From positions 124,001 to 188,000 of the forward strand of contig NZ_SACT01000002.1 of assembly GCF_004016515.1 (NCBI RefSeq): a DNA stretch of 64,000 nucleotides, given 5' to 3'. Shown piece after piece: positions 46,349 to 57,028 of this stretch; position 1 is the stretch's first letter; the number at the start of each line of letters is the position of its first letter. Position numbers and translations under genes: made by a program. The notes beneath the pieces are model-generated. The model saw only the letters and a program-made list of their open reading frames with translations, made no database searches and was not told the origin of the DNA. The stretch is from Rubrivivax albus (GTDB lineage Bacteria; Pseudomonadota; Gammaproteobacteria; Burkholderiales; Burkholderiaceae_C).

Positions 46349-47191
46349 TCAGTCGCCTGCCAGGAACCGCTCGACGAGGCCGATCTGGGCCTCGGTGTTC
46401 AGCGCCGGCGCATGCCCGCAGCCGGGGATGGTGGCCACCACCGCGCGCGGGCCGCGCGTGCGCATGGCCTCGGCCACGTCGGGCAGCAGCAGGTCGGAGG
46501 TCTCGCCGCGCAGGCACAGCACGGGCAGGCTCAGGCTGTCCCAGGCCGGCCACTGGTCGTAGTCCTGCGGGTGGTGTTCGAACTGCTGCACCATGGCCGG
46601 GTCGTAGTGCGGCGTCCAGCGGCCGTCGGGCAGACGGCGCGCCGAGGTCTCGGTGAGCTGGCGCCACTGCACATCGGGCAGCCAGCCGTAGGGGGCGTAG
46701 ACGGTGCGGAAGAACGACTCCAGTTCCGTCATCGTGGCGAACGCGGGCGGGTTGCCGGCATAGGCACGGATCCGCGCCACGGCCGGCGCAGCGAGTTCCG
46801 GGCCAATGTCGTTGAGCACCAGGCGCAGGATTCGCCCGCGCAGCGCGCCGGCCGCGGCCTTCAGGCCAATGGCGCCACCCATGGACGTGCCCAGCCACGC
46901 GCACTCGGCCACGCCGAGCTGGTCGAGCAGCGACACGGCCAGCTTCTCGTAGAAGGCCAGGCAGTATTCGGCCGCGGGGTCGGGGCTCCACTGGCTGAAG
47001 CCGCGGCCGATGGTGTCGGGGCAGATCACGTGGAAGCGCCGGGCCAGCACCGTGGCGATGGGGTCCATGTCGCGCCCGGTGCGGGCCAGGCCATGCCAGG
47101 CGATGACGGCCGGCGCGGCCGGGTCGCCCCAGCCCGTGACGTGGATCTCGCGGCCTTCGCAGGTGTGGTAGGCGGAGCGGGGTTCGGTCAT
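46349..47191 (-). CDS. Alpha/beta hydrolase
   Basis: A cytoplasmic esterase- or C-C hydrolase-like protein. PAVIAWHGLARTGRD is the oxyanion region, WLGTSMGGAIGL the nucleophile elbow (GTSMG) and IPGCGHAPALN the His. The ATG at 47191 overlaps the livM-like stop (ATGA), coupling it to the transporter. The product has 280 residues. The transporter probably brings in its substrate or a product of the lipase (inference). Confidence 0.85.
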   Translation of the reverse strand: MTEPRSAYHTCEGREIHVTGWGDPAAPAVIAWHGLARTGRDMDPIATVLARRFHVICPDTIGRGFSQWSPDPAAEYCLAFYEKLAVSLLDQLGVAECAWLGTSMGGAIGLKAAAGALRGRILRLVLNDIGPELAAPAVARIRAYAGNPPAFATMTELESFFRTVYAPYGWLPDVQWRQLTETSARRLPDGRWTPHYDPAMVQQFEHHPQDYDQWPAWDSLSLPVLCLRGETSDLLLPDVAEAMRTRGPRAVVATIPGCGHAPALNTEAQIGLVERFLAGD

Positions 47192-48273
47192 CGTGGTCCC
47201 TTCCAAGCCTGCTTCAGGCTGATCGCGCGCAGCCGGCCGACGATGCCGGTGGGGAAGTGGTAGACCGACAGCACGAACAGCAGGCCCATCCACAGCAGCC
47301 AGCGGTCGGGCGCCACCACGGCCTGCAGCACGGGCACGCCTTCCACCGCCACGGCGCCGAGTTTCAGCAGGTCCTGCAGGTAGTTCTGCGCCAGCACGAA
47401 GAGCACGCTGCCCACCACGGCGCCGTACAGCGTGCCCATGCCGCCGATGACCACGATGAGCAGGATGTCGAGCATGATCTCGAAGCTCAGCGTGGTGTCG
47501 GGCCCCACGTAGCGCAGCCACAGCGCCAGCAGCGAACCGGCCAGGGTGGCGAACAGCGCGGCCAGCACGTTGCTCAGCGTGCGGTAGACCACCGTGCGGT
47601 AGCCGATGGCCTCGGCGCGGAAGTCGTTCTCGCGGATGGCCTGCAGCACGCGCCCGAAGGGGCTGTTGACGATGCGCAGGATGAGCCCGAACAGCACCAG
47701 CACGGCGACGAACATCAGCCAGTAGGTGATCGTCTTGCCGTCGATCAGCACGCCGAAGATCTCGTTCTCGAAGGGCTCGAAGCTGGGGCTGAGCCACTCG
47801 GGGTTGCGGAAGGTCAGGCCGTCCTCGCCGCCGGTGAAGTCGCTGAGCTGCGAGGCCAGGGTCTGGAAGGCCGAGGCCACCGCCAGCGTGATCATCGCGA
47901 AGAAGATGGCCTTCACGCGCAGGCTGAACAGGCCCACGGCCAGCGACACGATCACCGACACGACGATGGCACCGCCCAACCCGACCGCCAGCGCAGCGAA
48001 GCCAGCGCCGAGCTTCTCGCTGGCGATGGCCACGCCGTAGGCACCGATGCCGAAGAACATCGTGTGCGCGAAGCTGACGATGCCGGTGTAGCCCAGCAGC
48101 AGGTCGTAGCTGGCCACCAGCAGGATGAAGACCAGGATCTTGGCCGCCACCGACATCGACTTCGCCCCGGGGAACAGGAAGGGCGCGAAGGCCAGGGCGA
48201 CGAGGATGACGATCAGTGCCGCCGCCAGCCAGCGGCTGCGCGGGAGGTCGTGGGAGAGCAGGCGGTTGAGCAT
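47188..48273 (-). CDS. livM: ABC transporter permease (LivM family)
   Basis: Inner-membrane permease. LLLGYTGIVSFAHTMFFGIGAYG is the family signature; about nine hydrophobic segments. ATG 48273 (MLNRLLSHDL) is preferred to a start at 48318 that overlaps livH. The product has 361 residues. Confidence 0.93.
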   Translation of the reverse strand: MLNRLLSHDLPRSRWLAAALIVILVALAFAPFLFPGAKSMSVAAKILVFILLVASYDLLLGYTGIVSFAHTMFFGIGAYGVAIASEKLGAGFAALAVGLGGAIVVSVIVSLAVGLFSLRVKAIFFAMITLAVASAFQTLASQLSDFTGGEDGLTFRNPEWLSPSFEPFENEIFGVLIDGKTITYWLMFVAVLVLFGLILRIVNSPFGRVLQAIRENDFRAEAIGYRTVVYRTLSNVLAALFATLAGSLLALWLRYVGPDTTLSFEIMLDILLIVVIGGMGTLYGAVVGSVLFVLAQNYLQDLLKLGAVAVEGVPVLQAVVAPDRWLLWMGLLFVLSVYHFPTGIVGRLRAISLKQAWKGPR

Positions 48274-48278
48274 GGCGG

Positions 48279-49295
48279 TCAGCGGTTGGCCACCGGGTAC
48301 AGCCCCTGGGGCCGCCACAGCAGGATGGCCACCATCAGCGCGATGTTGGAGAACAGCGCCACCTTGGGCGCCAGGAAGCCGGTGTAGTTGGCCATCAGTC
48401 CCACCAGCAGCGCGCCGACGAAACAGCCGAAGGTGCTGCCCAGGCCGCCGATGATGATGACGATGAAGATCAGCACGTTGACCTGCGCGCCGATCTGCGG
48501 CACCACACTCTGCTGGTAGAGGCCCCAGAGCACGCCGCCCATGCCGGCCAGCGCCGAGCCAGCGACGAACACGCCCACGAACAGGCGGCGGATGCGGTAG
48601 CCCAGGGCCTCCACCATCTCGCGGTCCTGCACGCCGGCGCGGATGAGCAGGCCGATCTTGGTGCGGTTGAGCGTGAACACCAGCGCGGCGAAGACCACCA
48701 GGCCGATCGCCGCGGCCAGTACGCGGTACCTCTCCACCGCCGCGCCATCGGCACCGATGGGCACGATCCAGGCACCGCGCAGCACCTCGGGCAGCGGCAG
48801 CGGGATCTGCAGCGGCCCCCAGATGACCTTGATGATCTCCTCGCCAACGATCATCCCGCCCATCGTGATCAGGATCTGCTTGAGGTGCAGGCCATACACG
48901 GGCCGCACGATGACGCGCTCGAAGGCCCAGCCCACGGCGCCGGCGAGCAGCATGGCCGCAGCGATGGCGGCGAACACGCTGGCCACGCCCGGCCAGCCCG
49001 CCGCGGCGCCGAAGCCCATCACGCTGGTGGCCACGAAGGCGCCCAGCGCGATGAACACGCCGTGGCCGAAGTTCAGCACGTCCATGAGGCCGAAGACCAG
49101 GGTCAGGCCGGAGGCGATGACGAAGACGATCAGGCCCATCGCCAGGCCGGCCACCGTCAGCGTCAGCCAGGTGCTGGGGCTGCCCACCAGCGGCAGCGAC
49201 ACCGCCAGCACGGCCAGCAGCAGGAAGATCGGCTTGAGGTCGAAGCTGGCCTTCGGTATGGCCTCGGCGGCGCGCGGCATCACGGTGGCATTCAT
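48279..49295 (-). CDS. livH: ABC transporter permease (LivH family)
   Basis: Second permease. LVFGLMDVLNFGHGVFIALGAF and GGLGSTFGCFVGALLVG are hallmarks. The product has 338 residues. It overlaps livF by 4 bp and lies 5 bp before livM. Confidence 0.94.
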   Translation of the reverse strand: MNATVMPRAAEAIPKASFDLKPIFLLLAVLAVSLPLVGSPSTWLTLTVAGLAMGLIVFVIASGLTLVFGLMDVLNFGHGVFIALGAFVATSVMGFGAAAGWPGVASVFAAIAAAMLLAGAVGWAFERVIVRPVYGLHLKQILITMGGMIVGEEIIKVIWGPLQIPLPLPEVLRGAWIVPIGADGAAVERYRVLAAAIGLVVFAALVFTLNRTKIGLLIRAGVQDREMVEALGYRIRRLFVGVFVAGSALAGMGGVLWGLYQQSVVPQIGAQVNVLIFIVIIIGGLGSTFGCFVGALLVGLMANYTGFLAPKVALFSNIALMVAILLWRPQGLYPVANR

Positions 49296-50026
49296 GCGTG
49301 GGCTCCCAGCGACAGCCCCAGCAGGCGTTGCTGCAGGGTTTGGTCCTCGGCCAGTTCAGCCATCGCGCCGTGGTGCACGACGCGGCCGTCGTCCATCACC
49401 GCCACCGTGTCGCCCAGCGCGCGGGCCATCTGGAAGTTCTGCTCGACGAGCAGGATCGTGGTCTGCTGCGCCTTCAGCTCGCGGAAGGCGCCGATCAGGT
49501 TCTGCACGATGGACGGCGCCAGGCCCTTGCTGGGCTCGTCGATCAGGATCAGCGCGCGCGGCTCGACGATGGCCCGCGCCACCGACAGCATCTGCTTCTG
49601 CCCGCCGCTGAGCTTGCCGGCCGGGTAGAGCCAGAACTTCTTCAGCGCCGGGAAGAGGCCGAAGATCCAGTCCAGCCGCGCCGTGTCCAGCGCACCGGCG
49701 TGCGCGGCGCCGCGGGCGGCCAGCACCATGTTCTCCTGCACCGTCAGGTCGCTGAAGATGCCCATGCTCTCGGGCACGTAGGCGATGCCGCGCTGCGCGA
49801 TGTCGGGCGTGGCCAGCGCATGGATGGGCTCGCCACGGAAGCGGATCTCGCCCGGGCCGGCGCGGTACAGGCCCATGATGGTGCGCAGCGTGGTCGTCTT
49901 GCCGGCGCCGTTGCGGCCCAGCAGCATCGTCACCTTGCCCTCGGGCACCACCAGGTCCACGCCATGCAGGATGTGGTACGCGCCGATGTGCGTGTGCACG
50001 CCGCTCAAGGTCAGCACGTCGCTCAT
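49292..50026 (-). CDS. livF: ABC transporter ATPase (LivF family)
   Basis: Walker A GRNGAGKTT, signature KLSGGQKQMLSVARA, Walker B LILIDEPSKGLAP. The start at 50026 (MSDVLTLSGV) overlaps the livG stop (ATGA). The product has 244 residues. Confidence 0.95.
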   Translation of the reverse strand: MSDVLTLSGVHTHIGAYHILHGVDLVVPEGKVTMLLGRNGAGKTTTLRTIMGLYRAGPGEIRFRGEPIHALATPDIAQRGIAYVPESMGIFSDLTVQENMVLAARGAAHAGALDTARLDWIFGLFPALKKFWLYPAGKLSGGQKQMLSVARAIVEPRALILIDEPSKGLAPSIVQNLIGAFRELKAQQTTILLVEQNFQMARALGDTVAVMDDGRVVHHGAMAELAEDQTLQQRLLGLSLGAHA

Positions 50027-50787
50027 GCAGCCGCCTCTTCTTCGTCGGCCGCCATGCCCAGGTAGGCCTGCTGCACCACGGGGCTCGCGATCACCGCCGC
50101 CGGCTCGCCATCGGCCACCAGGCGGCCGTTGTGCAGCACGATGATGCGGTCCGACAGTTCGCGCACGACGTCCATCTTGTGCTCCACCAGCAGGATCGTT
50201 CGGTCGCGCCGCGCCTTCAGTGCGCGGATGAGGTCCAGGATCACCGGCACGTCGTCCACGCTCATGCCGGCGGTTGGTTCGTCGAACATGTAGACCTTCG
50301 GGTCCAGCGCCATCAGCACCGCCACCTCCAGCTTGCGCTGGTCGCCATGCGGCAGCGCCGCAGCAGGCTGGTCGAGCTTGTCGCCCAGCGCCACCTGCCG
50401 CGCCAGATCGGCGGCCTCGTCCAGCCACGCCTTGCGGTCCAGCCAGACCCGGAAGAGCTCGAGCCCGCCACCGCAGCGCGCCTGCACGGCCAGCCGCACG
50501 TTCTCCAGCACGCTGAGGTTGGGGAACAACTGCGTGAGCTGGAACGCGCGGCCGATGCCGCGCCGCGTGCGCAGCGGCGCCGGCAGCGTGGTGATGTCCT
50601 CGCCATCCAGCCGCACCCGGCCGGCGCTGGCCGGCAGCTGCCCGCTGATGAGGTTGAAGTAGGTGGTCTTGCCGGCCCCGTTGGGCCCGACGATGGCGGT
50701 CAGCGTGCCGGGTTCGAACCGGCACGACACCGCGTCGACGGCCACGTGGCCGCCGAACCGGATCGTCAGGTCAAGGGTCTCGAGCAT
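50023..50787 (-). CDS. livG: ABC transporter ATPase (LivG family)
   Basis: Walker A GPNGAGKTT and Walker B VYMFDEPTAGMS. The signature is the variant LPHGDQRKLEVAVLMAL instead of LSGGQ, as in some relatives of the urea/amide branch. ATG 50787 (MLETLDLTI) starts the domain. The product has 254 residues. Confidence 0.94.
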   Translation of the reverse strand: MLETLDLTIRFGGHVAVDAVSCRFEPGTLTAIVGPNGAGKTTYFNLISGQLPASAGRVRLDGEDITTLPAPLRTRRGIGRAFQLTQLFPNLSVLENVRLAVQARCGGGLELFRVWLDRKAWLDEAADLARQVALGDKLDQPAAALPHGDQRKLEVAVLMALDPKVYMFDEPTAGMSVDDVPVILDLIRALKARRDRTILLVEHKMDVVRELSDRIIVLHNGRLVADGEPAAVIASPVVQQAYLGMAADEEEAAA

Positions 50788-50844
50788 GAGGCATCCCAGG
50801 CCGCGCCAAAGGCGCCGGCCCATCCAACTTCCGACTGGAACCCC

Positions 50845-50958
50845 CGCCCGGCGGGGGCAGGGGGTGCTCAGGCCCCGACTGGAGCCCCCTCCCGGAGGGG
50901 GCTCGGGGGAGCCCGCGGACGGCGCCTAGCGCTGACGCGCCGCAGGCGCGTCAGCGCT
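50845..50958 (-). repeat. Cluster of GC-rich hairpins between livK and livG
   Basis: AGCCCCCT/AGGGGGCT at 50883-50903 and a perfect 13-bp stem AGCGCTGACGCGC/GCGCGTCAGCGCT at 50928-50958 with a 5-nt loop. The latter overlaps the livK stop codon. Further C-run/G-run blocks precede them. They probably stabilise or attenuate mRNA so that the receptor is made in excess over the membrane subunits. Confidence 0.65.
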
Positions 50959-52147
50959 GGTTGCGGATCGGAATATTCATCTCCGACGCCTTGATCTCGC
51001 GAACGAGTTCCGGCACGCCCCACGGGAACGCCGGGTCCACCTTGATCCTGAAGTGGTACATGTCCTGCATGGCCTGGTGGTCCTCCTTGCGGAAGGTCAT
51101 CTGGCCCTTGGGCGTCATGAAGGACATGCCCTCCATGGTCTTGATCAGCTTGTTGGTGTTCGTGTCGCCGCCGGTCTTCTTCAGCGCCTCCACCACCGCA
51201 ATGGCCGCGCTCATGCCGCCGGCGGTGAAGAAGTCCGGCGGGCTCTTGAACTTGCTGTAGTGGTTGGACACCAGCCACTCGTTGACCGGGTTCTTCGGGA
51301 TGCCGAAGTAGTAGTACGTGGCGCCCTCCATGCCCGGGAACTGCTTGTAGGCGGCCATGGCGGGCAGGATGTTGCCGCCGGTGGCGATCTCGATGCCGTA
51401 GCGCTTGAGGTCCAGGTCGGCGATCTTGAACGGGTTGCCGCCGCCGCCGGCCCAGATGATCCAGATGATCTTGCGGCCGGGCTTGTCCTTGAGCGCGTCG
51501 ATGATGCGCTGCGCACCGGCGGTGAAATCGGTGGTCGTGGTCGGCAGGTATTCCTCGTGGACGATCTTGGCCTTCTTCACCGCCTCCTTGAAGGCCTTTA
51601 CGCCGTCACGGCCGAAGGCGTAGTCCTGCGCCAGCGTGGCGATGCTGATGCCCGCCTGGTCCAGCGCCGCGGCGTTGGCGATCGCGTCCTGGCTGCTGTT
51701 GCGGCCGGTGCGGAAGATGTACTTGTTCCACTTCTCGCCAGTGATGCTGTCGGCCACGGCCGGCTCCACGAGCAGGATCTTCTTGTACTCCTCGGCCACC
51801 GGCAGCATGGCCAGCGCCACGCCGGAACTGGTGGGCCCCACCGCGATGTCGGCCTTGTCGTCGGCATAGGCCGCCGCCAGCAGGCTCTTGCCCAGGTCGG
51901 GCTTGCCCTGGTCGTCCTTCTCGATGACCACCAGCTTCTTGCCGGCCACCATCATCGTGCCGCCGGTGGCGTAGTCCAGGCCCATCATGAAGCCGGTGGT
52001 GGTCTGCTTGCCGTAGGCCTCGAGCGGGCCGGTCAGGCTATGCACGTGGGCGATGCGGATCTCGCCGGCGGCCTGGGCGGCCAGGGGCAGCGCCAGCGCG
52101 GCGACTGTGGCGGCGGCAAGATGGGTCAGGGTCTGGCGACGTTGCAT
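50951..52147 (-). CDS. livK: ABC transporter substrate-binding protein (LivK family)
   Basis: Periplasmic type I receptor. The signal peptide is MQRRQTLTHLAAATVAALALPLAAQA, then IRIAHVHSLTGPLEAYGKQ. The product has 398 residues. It is the first gene of livK-GFHM-hydrolase-lipase, preceded by a sigma-54 promoter and a GGAG ribosome-binding site 9 nt from the ATG. The ligand is unknown; the genetic company of hydrolases argues for an ester- or amide-derived compound over an amino acid. Confidence 0.92.
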   Translation of the reverse strand: MQRRQTLTHLAAATVAALALPLAAQAAGEIRIAHVHSLTGPLEAYGKQTTTGFMMGLDYATGGTMMVAGKKLVVIEKDDQGKPDLGKSLLAAAYADDKADIAVGPTSSGVALAMLPVAEEYKKILLVEPAVADSITGEKWNKYIFRTGRNSSQDAIANAAALDQAGISIATLAQDYAFGRDGVKAFKEAVKKAKIVHEEYLPTTTTDFTAGAQRIIDALKDKPGRKIIWIIWAGGGGNPFKIADLDLKRYGIEIATGGNILPAMAAYKQFPGMEGATYYYFGIPKNPVNEWLVSNHYSKFKSPPDFFTAGGMSAAIAVVEALKKTGGDTNTNKLIKTMEGMSFMTPKGQMTFRKEDHQAMQDMYHFRIKVDPAFPWGVPELVREIKASEMNIPIRNQR

Positions 52148-52184
52148 GCGGGTGTCTCCGGTCGGATGGATGCCACGCCCTTCC

Positions 52185-52199
52185 GCAACCCGCGTGCCA
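52185..52199 (-). promoter_or_regulatory. Sigma-54 (-24/-12) promoter of livK
   Basis: On the minus strand TGGCACGCGGGTTGC matches the sigma-54 consensus TGGCACG-N4-TTGCW at nearly every position, with exact GG-N10-GC spacing. The predicted start lies about 26 nt before the livK ATG. No better sigma-70 promoter is seen in this gap. Confidence 0.88.
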
Positions 52200-52251
52200 G
52201 GCGCACCGGATCAGTGCAAACCCTGAAAAAGCATCACGGAATCCACGATGC

Positions 52252-52269
52252 ACGCCTGAACTTCAGACA
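52252..52269 (-). repeat. Upstream dyad copy 1 (possible enhancer site)
   Basis: TGTCTGAAGTTCAGGCGT on the minus strand. It shares TGTCTG-N4-TC-N-G-N-CG with copies 2 and 3 and lies 53 bp above the sigma-54 element. Confidence 0.55.
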
Positions 52270-52284
52270 CATTCGGGTCAAATA

Positions 52285-52302
52285 TGTCTGATTTTCGGAC
52301 GA
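52285..52302 (+). repeat. Upstream dyad copy 2 (possible enhancer site)
   Basis: TGTCTGATTTTCGGACGA. It matches copy 3 at 14 of 18 positions, 24 bp start to start. Located in an AT-rich island. Confidence 0.6.
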
Positions 52303-52308
52303 ATCATT

Positions 52309-52326
52309 TGTCTGGATATCAGACGA
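52309..52326 (+). repeat. Upstream dyad copy 3 (possible enhancer site)
   Basis: TGTCTGGATATCAGACGA, including the perfect palindromic arms GTCTG/CAGAC. It overlaps the end of the alpha/beta hydrolase gene. Confidence 0.6.
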
Positions 52327-53046
52327 TGGCTTGGCGCAGCGTTGCCACGAAGGCCTCCGGCGCCTGGATCTGCGGGTAGTGCCCCGTCGGCATCTCGACG
52401 ACGGCGAACCCTGGCGTCTGCCGCACGCGCACACGGATCGGGGCGATCGTCGGGTAGGCAGGCGAGACACAGTCGATGAAGGTCCGCGGCACCGCCGCGA
52501 CACGGTCGGCATCGAAGAACAGCGGCTCCTGGTAGGCATTGAACGGATGCGGTCCTTGCCGGCGCATCAGCCACTCGCGGTCAGGCCCGGACAGCCCGAA
52601 GCCCGACGGGTCCGGCGGCGGAAGTGCATTCAGGCCGCTGGCGCGGGCCGCGGCGGTGCGGGCGGTGCGCGTGGCCTCGTCGTGGCGGCTGCTCCAGCTC
52701 TCACCGGGCAGCGGCACCATGGCGTCCACGTAGACGACCTGCCGCACGGCACCGGTATCACGTGCCAGCAGCGCATTGGCCGCGCCGGTGACGACCAGCC
52801 CGCCGTAGCTGTGCCCCACCAGCACCACGCCGTTCAGCTCCTCGGCCTCGACCAGGCCGGTCACGTCGGCGATGTGGGTCTGCAGCGTGATGTCACGCCG
52901 CAGCCCGTGGCGGCGCTCGCCGCAACCGCTGAGGGTGACGGCGAACACCGCATGGCCGGCGGCGCGCAGCGGTGCCAGCACGCGCTGCCAGGCCCAGGCA
53001 CCAGCCCAGGCGCCGTGCACGAGGACGATCGGAGGCAGGTTCGGGG

Positions 53047-53050
<4 letters not shown>
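52319..53050 (-). CDS. Alpha/beta hydrolase (salicylate-esterase-like)
   Basis: Small cytoplasmic esterase-type hydrolase: [18 protein letters not shown], nucleophile elbow [12 protein letters not shown], and His in [12 protein letters not shown]. The product has 243 residues. Its ATG overlaps the stop of the sigma-54 activator gene (ATGA). It lies between the activator and the sigma-54 promoter of the liv-like operon, so it probably acts on the same class of compound. Confidence 0.85.
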
Positions 53051-54610
<1,560 letters not shown>

Positions 54611-54621
<11 letters not shown>

Positions 54622-55255
54622 GGTCCAGCGCCTGCAGCGACGCCACCAGGTCGCCGAAGCGCTCGCCCTGCACGCTGACGTGCCGGCGCAGCGCATTGGC
54701 GGCCGCAGCAGCGTCGCCGGCCTGCAGCGCGGCCACCACCGCCTCGTGCTCGGCAAAGGAGTTGGCCATGCGGTCACGCACGCGCAGCTGCAGCCGCCGG
54801 TAGGGGCGCAACCGGCGCTGCAGCGCAGCCGCCTCCTCGGCCAGGAAGCCGTTGTGGCTGCCGGCGTAGATGGCGTTGTGGAAGCGTTCGTTGCAGTAGA
54901 AGTAGGCGTCGGGGTCGCCGCGCGCGGCCTCGCAGGCGCGGTGCGCAGCCAGCAATTCGGCCTGTTCCGACTCGCTCATGCGGCGCGCCGCCAGGCGCGC
55001 GCACATGGCTTCGAGTTCGGCCATGACCTCGAACATCTCCAGCAGCCGCGCCGGGCCCACGCTGGCCACCACCGCACCCCGGCGCGGGCGCAGTTCCACC
55101 AGCCCTTCGGCGGTGAGCTGGATCAGGGCCTCGCGCACCGGCGTGCGCGAGACGCCGAATTGCGTGGCCAGCGCCACCTCGTCGAGCGCACTGCCCGGGG
55201 GCAACTGGCCGGTGGCGATCTGCTCCTCGATCTGCTCGCGGAGCCGGTCGGACAT
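54611..55255 (-). CDS. GntR/FadR-family regulator (MatR-like)
   Basis: N-terminal winged helix ([25 protein letters not shown]) and C-terminal FCD ligand domain ([30 protein letters not shown]), the layout of malonate regulators. ATG 55255 is used; a GTG at 55261 is possible. The product has 214 residues. It is divergent from the TRAP/malonate genes, with a palindromic GTATAC site in the gap. Confidence 0.9.
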
Positions 55256-55349
55256 CTTCACGGGGAACCTCGGCAGGCCGGCGGCGCGCCGGCTCGGACA
55301 CCGACGTTATGGTATCCACTAGGAAAGTGTCTGCGTAATTTCACTAGAG

Positions 55350-55364
55350 TCTTGTATACGCAAG
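55350..55364. promoter_or_regulatory. Putative MatR-type operator
   Basis: TCTTGTATACGCAAG holds the palindrome CTTG-N6-CAAG with GTATAC at its core. It resembles GntR/FCD sites and, from memory, the operator described for Rhizobium MatR (beginning TCTTGTATAC). It lies in the 162-bp gap between the divergent regulator and malonate genes, 53 bp before the dctP ATG. A related GGTATCCACTAGG lies at 55311. Confidence 0.6.
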
Positions 55365-55417
55365 CCGCGCCACCCCGGCGTGGGCGTGACGTTTTTCACT
55401 TCCACGGAGACACCGCC

Positions 55418-56422
55418 ATGAACCGCCGTCCTCTCGTCAAGGCCCTGTCCGGCCTGCTGTTTGCTGCCCTGCCGCTGAGCGCCGCCGTGGCGCAGACCAT
55501 CACGCTCAAGGCCTCGCACCAGTTCCCGGGTGGCAAGGGTGACGTGCGCGACGAGATGGTCCAGATGATCGCGCGCGAGGTTGCCGCGGCCAACGTCGGC
55601 CTGGAGATCAAGGTGTTCCCAGGCTCCAGCCTGGTCAAGCCCAAGGAGCAGTGGAAGGCCATGCTCACGGGCCAGATCGACATGACCTCGTTCCCGCTGG
55701 ACTACGCCGCCGGCTTCCACCCGCAGTTCGGCGCCACGCTGATGCCGGGCCTGGTCAAGGGCCACGATCACGCCAAGCGCATCAACGCCAGCCCCTTCAT
55801 GGCCGACATCAAGAAGATCATCGAGGACGGCGGCGTCAAGGTGCTGGCCGACGCCTGGCTGGCCGGCGCCTTCGGCGGCAAGGACAAGTGCATCAAGGTG
55901 CCGGCCGACGCGGCAGGCCTGAAGGTGCGTTCGGCCGGGTCCACCTTCGCCGAAATGTGGGCCGGTGCCGGCGCGTCCATCGTCTCGATCCCGTCCAACG
56001 AGGTCTACAACGCGCTGCAGCAGGGCGTGGCCCAGGGCACCGACACCTCGTCGGGCAGCTTCGTGTCGTTCCGCCTTTACGAGCAGATCAAGTGCCTGAC
56101 CGCGCCTGGCGACAACGCGCTGTGGTTCATGTACGAGCCGGTGCTGATCGGCAAGAAGAGCTGGGACAAGCTCAATGCGGCGCAGCAGAAGGCGCTGATG
56201 GACGCCAGCAAGAAGGCCGAGGACTACTTCGCCCGCGAGTCCAAGGGGCTGGACGACAAGCTGGTCGACGCCTTCAAGAAGGCCGGCGTGCAGGTGGTGG
56301 AACTCAGCGACGCCGAAGTCCAGATGTGGCGCGACGTGGCCGCCAAGACCTCGTACAAGAACTTCGCCGACAAGGTGCCCGGTGGCAAGGAACTGATCGA
56401 GAAGGCCCTGGCCGTCAAGTGA
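55418..56422 (+). CDS. dctP: TRAP transporter substrate-binding protein (malonate locus)
   Basis: Periplasmic receptor. The signal peptide is MNRRPLVKALSGLLFAALPL...AVAQ, then ITLKASHQFPGGKGDVRDEM; AAGLKVRSAGSTFAEMWAGAG is in the pocket region. ATG 55418 has GGAGA about 8 nt upstream. The product has 334 residues. Malonate as ligand is inferred from the downstream malonyl-CoA genes. Confidence 0.9.
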   Translation: MNRRPLVKALSGLLFAALPLSAAVAQTITLKASHQFPGGKGDVRDEMVQMIAREVAAANVGLEIKVFPGSSLVKPKEQWKAMLTGQIDMTSFPLDYAAGFHPQFGATLMPGLVKGHDHAKRINASPFMADIKKIIEDGGVKVLADAWLAGAFGGKDKCIKVPADAAGLKVRSAGSTFAEMWAGAGASIVSIPSNEVYNALQQGVAQGTDTSSGSFVSFRLYEQIKCLTAPGDNALWFMYEPVLIGKKSWDKLNAAQQKALMDASKKAEDYFARESKGLDDKLVDAFKKAGVQVVELSDAEVQMWRDVAAKTSYKNFADKVPGGKELIEKALAVK

Positions 56423-56460
56423 CGGCTGGGTGACGGCCCAATGACCCGGCGCGCACGACC

Positions 56461-57009
56461 ATGAGCAGCCTTGCCCTCAACCCCGCCCCGCTGCCGCTGT
56501 GGGTGCGCGCCGTGCACGCCGCCTCGCGCGCGCTGGGCGTGTTCTCCGCCGGCATGATCGCGCTGTCGGTGGGCGTGATCTGCCACATGGTGTTCGTGCG
56601 CGCCGTGCTCAACCAGTCGTCGATCTGGCAGACGGAGTTCGTCACCTTCTGCCTGATCGGCGCCACCTTCCTGGGCGCGCCGTACATCCTGCTCACGCGC
56701 GGCCACGTCAACGTGGACGTGGTGCCGCTGATGGCCGCGCCCGGCCTGCGCCGGGTGCTCTACATCGTGGGCATGCTGATCTCGCTGGTCTTCTGCGCGA
56801 TCTTCTTCAAGGCCGCCGTGCCCTGGTGGCACGAGGCCTGGACCAGCGGCTCCACCACGCCGTCGATCTGGCGCGTGGCGCTGTGGATCCCCTACCTGGC
56901 GGTGCCGGTCGGCATGGGTCTGCTGTGCCTGCAGCTGCTGGCCGACCTGTGGCTGGTGATCACCCGCCGCAACCACCCGTTCGGCCTGCCGCCCGACGAG
57001 CGTCTCTGA
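56461..57009 (+). CDS. dctQ: TRAP transporter small permease (malonate locus)
   Basis: Four hydrophobic helices, with LNQSSIWQTEFVTFCLIGATFLGAPY as the typical DctQ core. The product has 182 residues. It lies 38 bp after the receptor gene and 19 bp before the large permease. Confidence 0.88.
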   Translation: MSSLALNPAPLPLWVRAVHAASRALGVFSAGMIALSVGVICHMVFVRAVLNQSSIWQTEFVTFCLIGATFLGAPYILLTRGHVNVDVVPLMAAPGLRRVLYIVGMLISLVFCAIFFKAAVPWWHEAWTSGSTTPSIWRVALWIPYLAVPVGMGLLCLQLLADLWLVITRRNHPFGLPPDERL

Positions 57010-57028
57010 CTTCACCGAGGCCCCTGCC

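Noticed and set aside
55302..55350. Sigma-54 promoter for the malonate operon
   Set aside because: No GG-N10-GC pair with TGGCA/TTGC context is present in the gap, unlike the clear site before livK.
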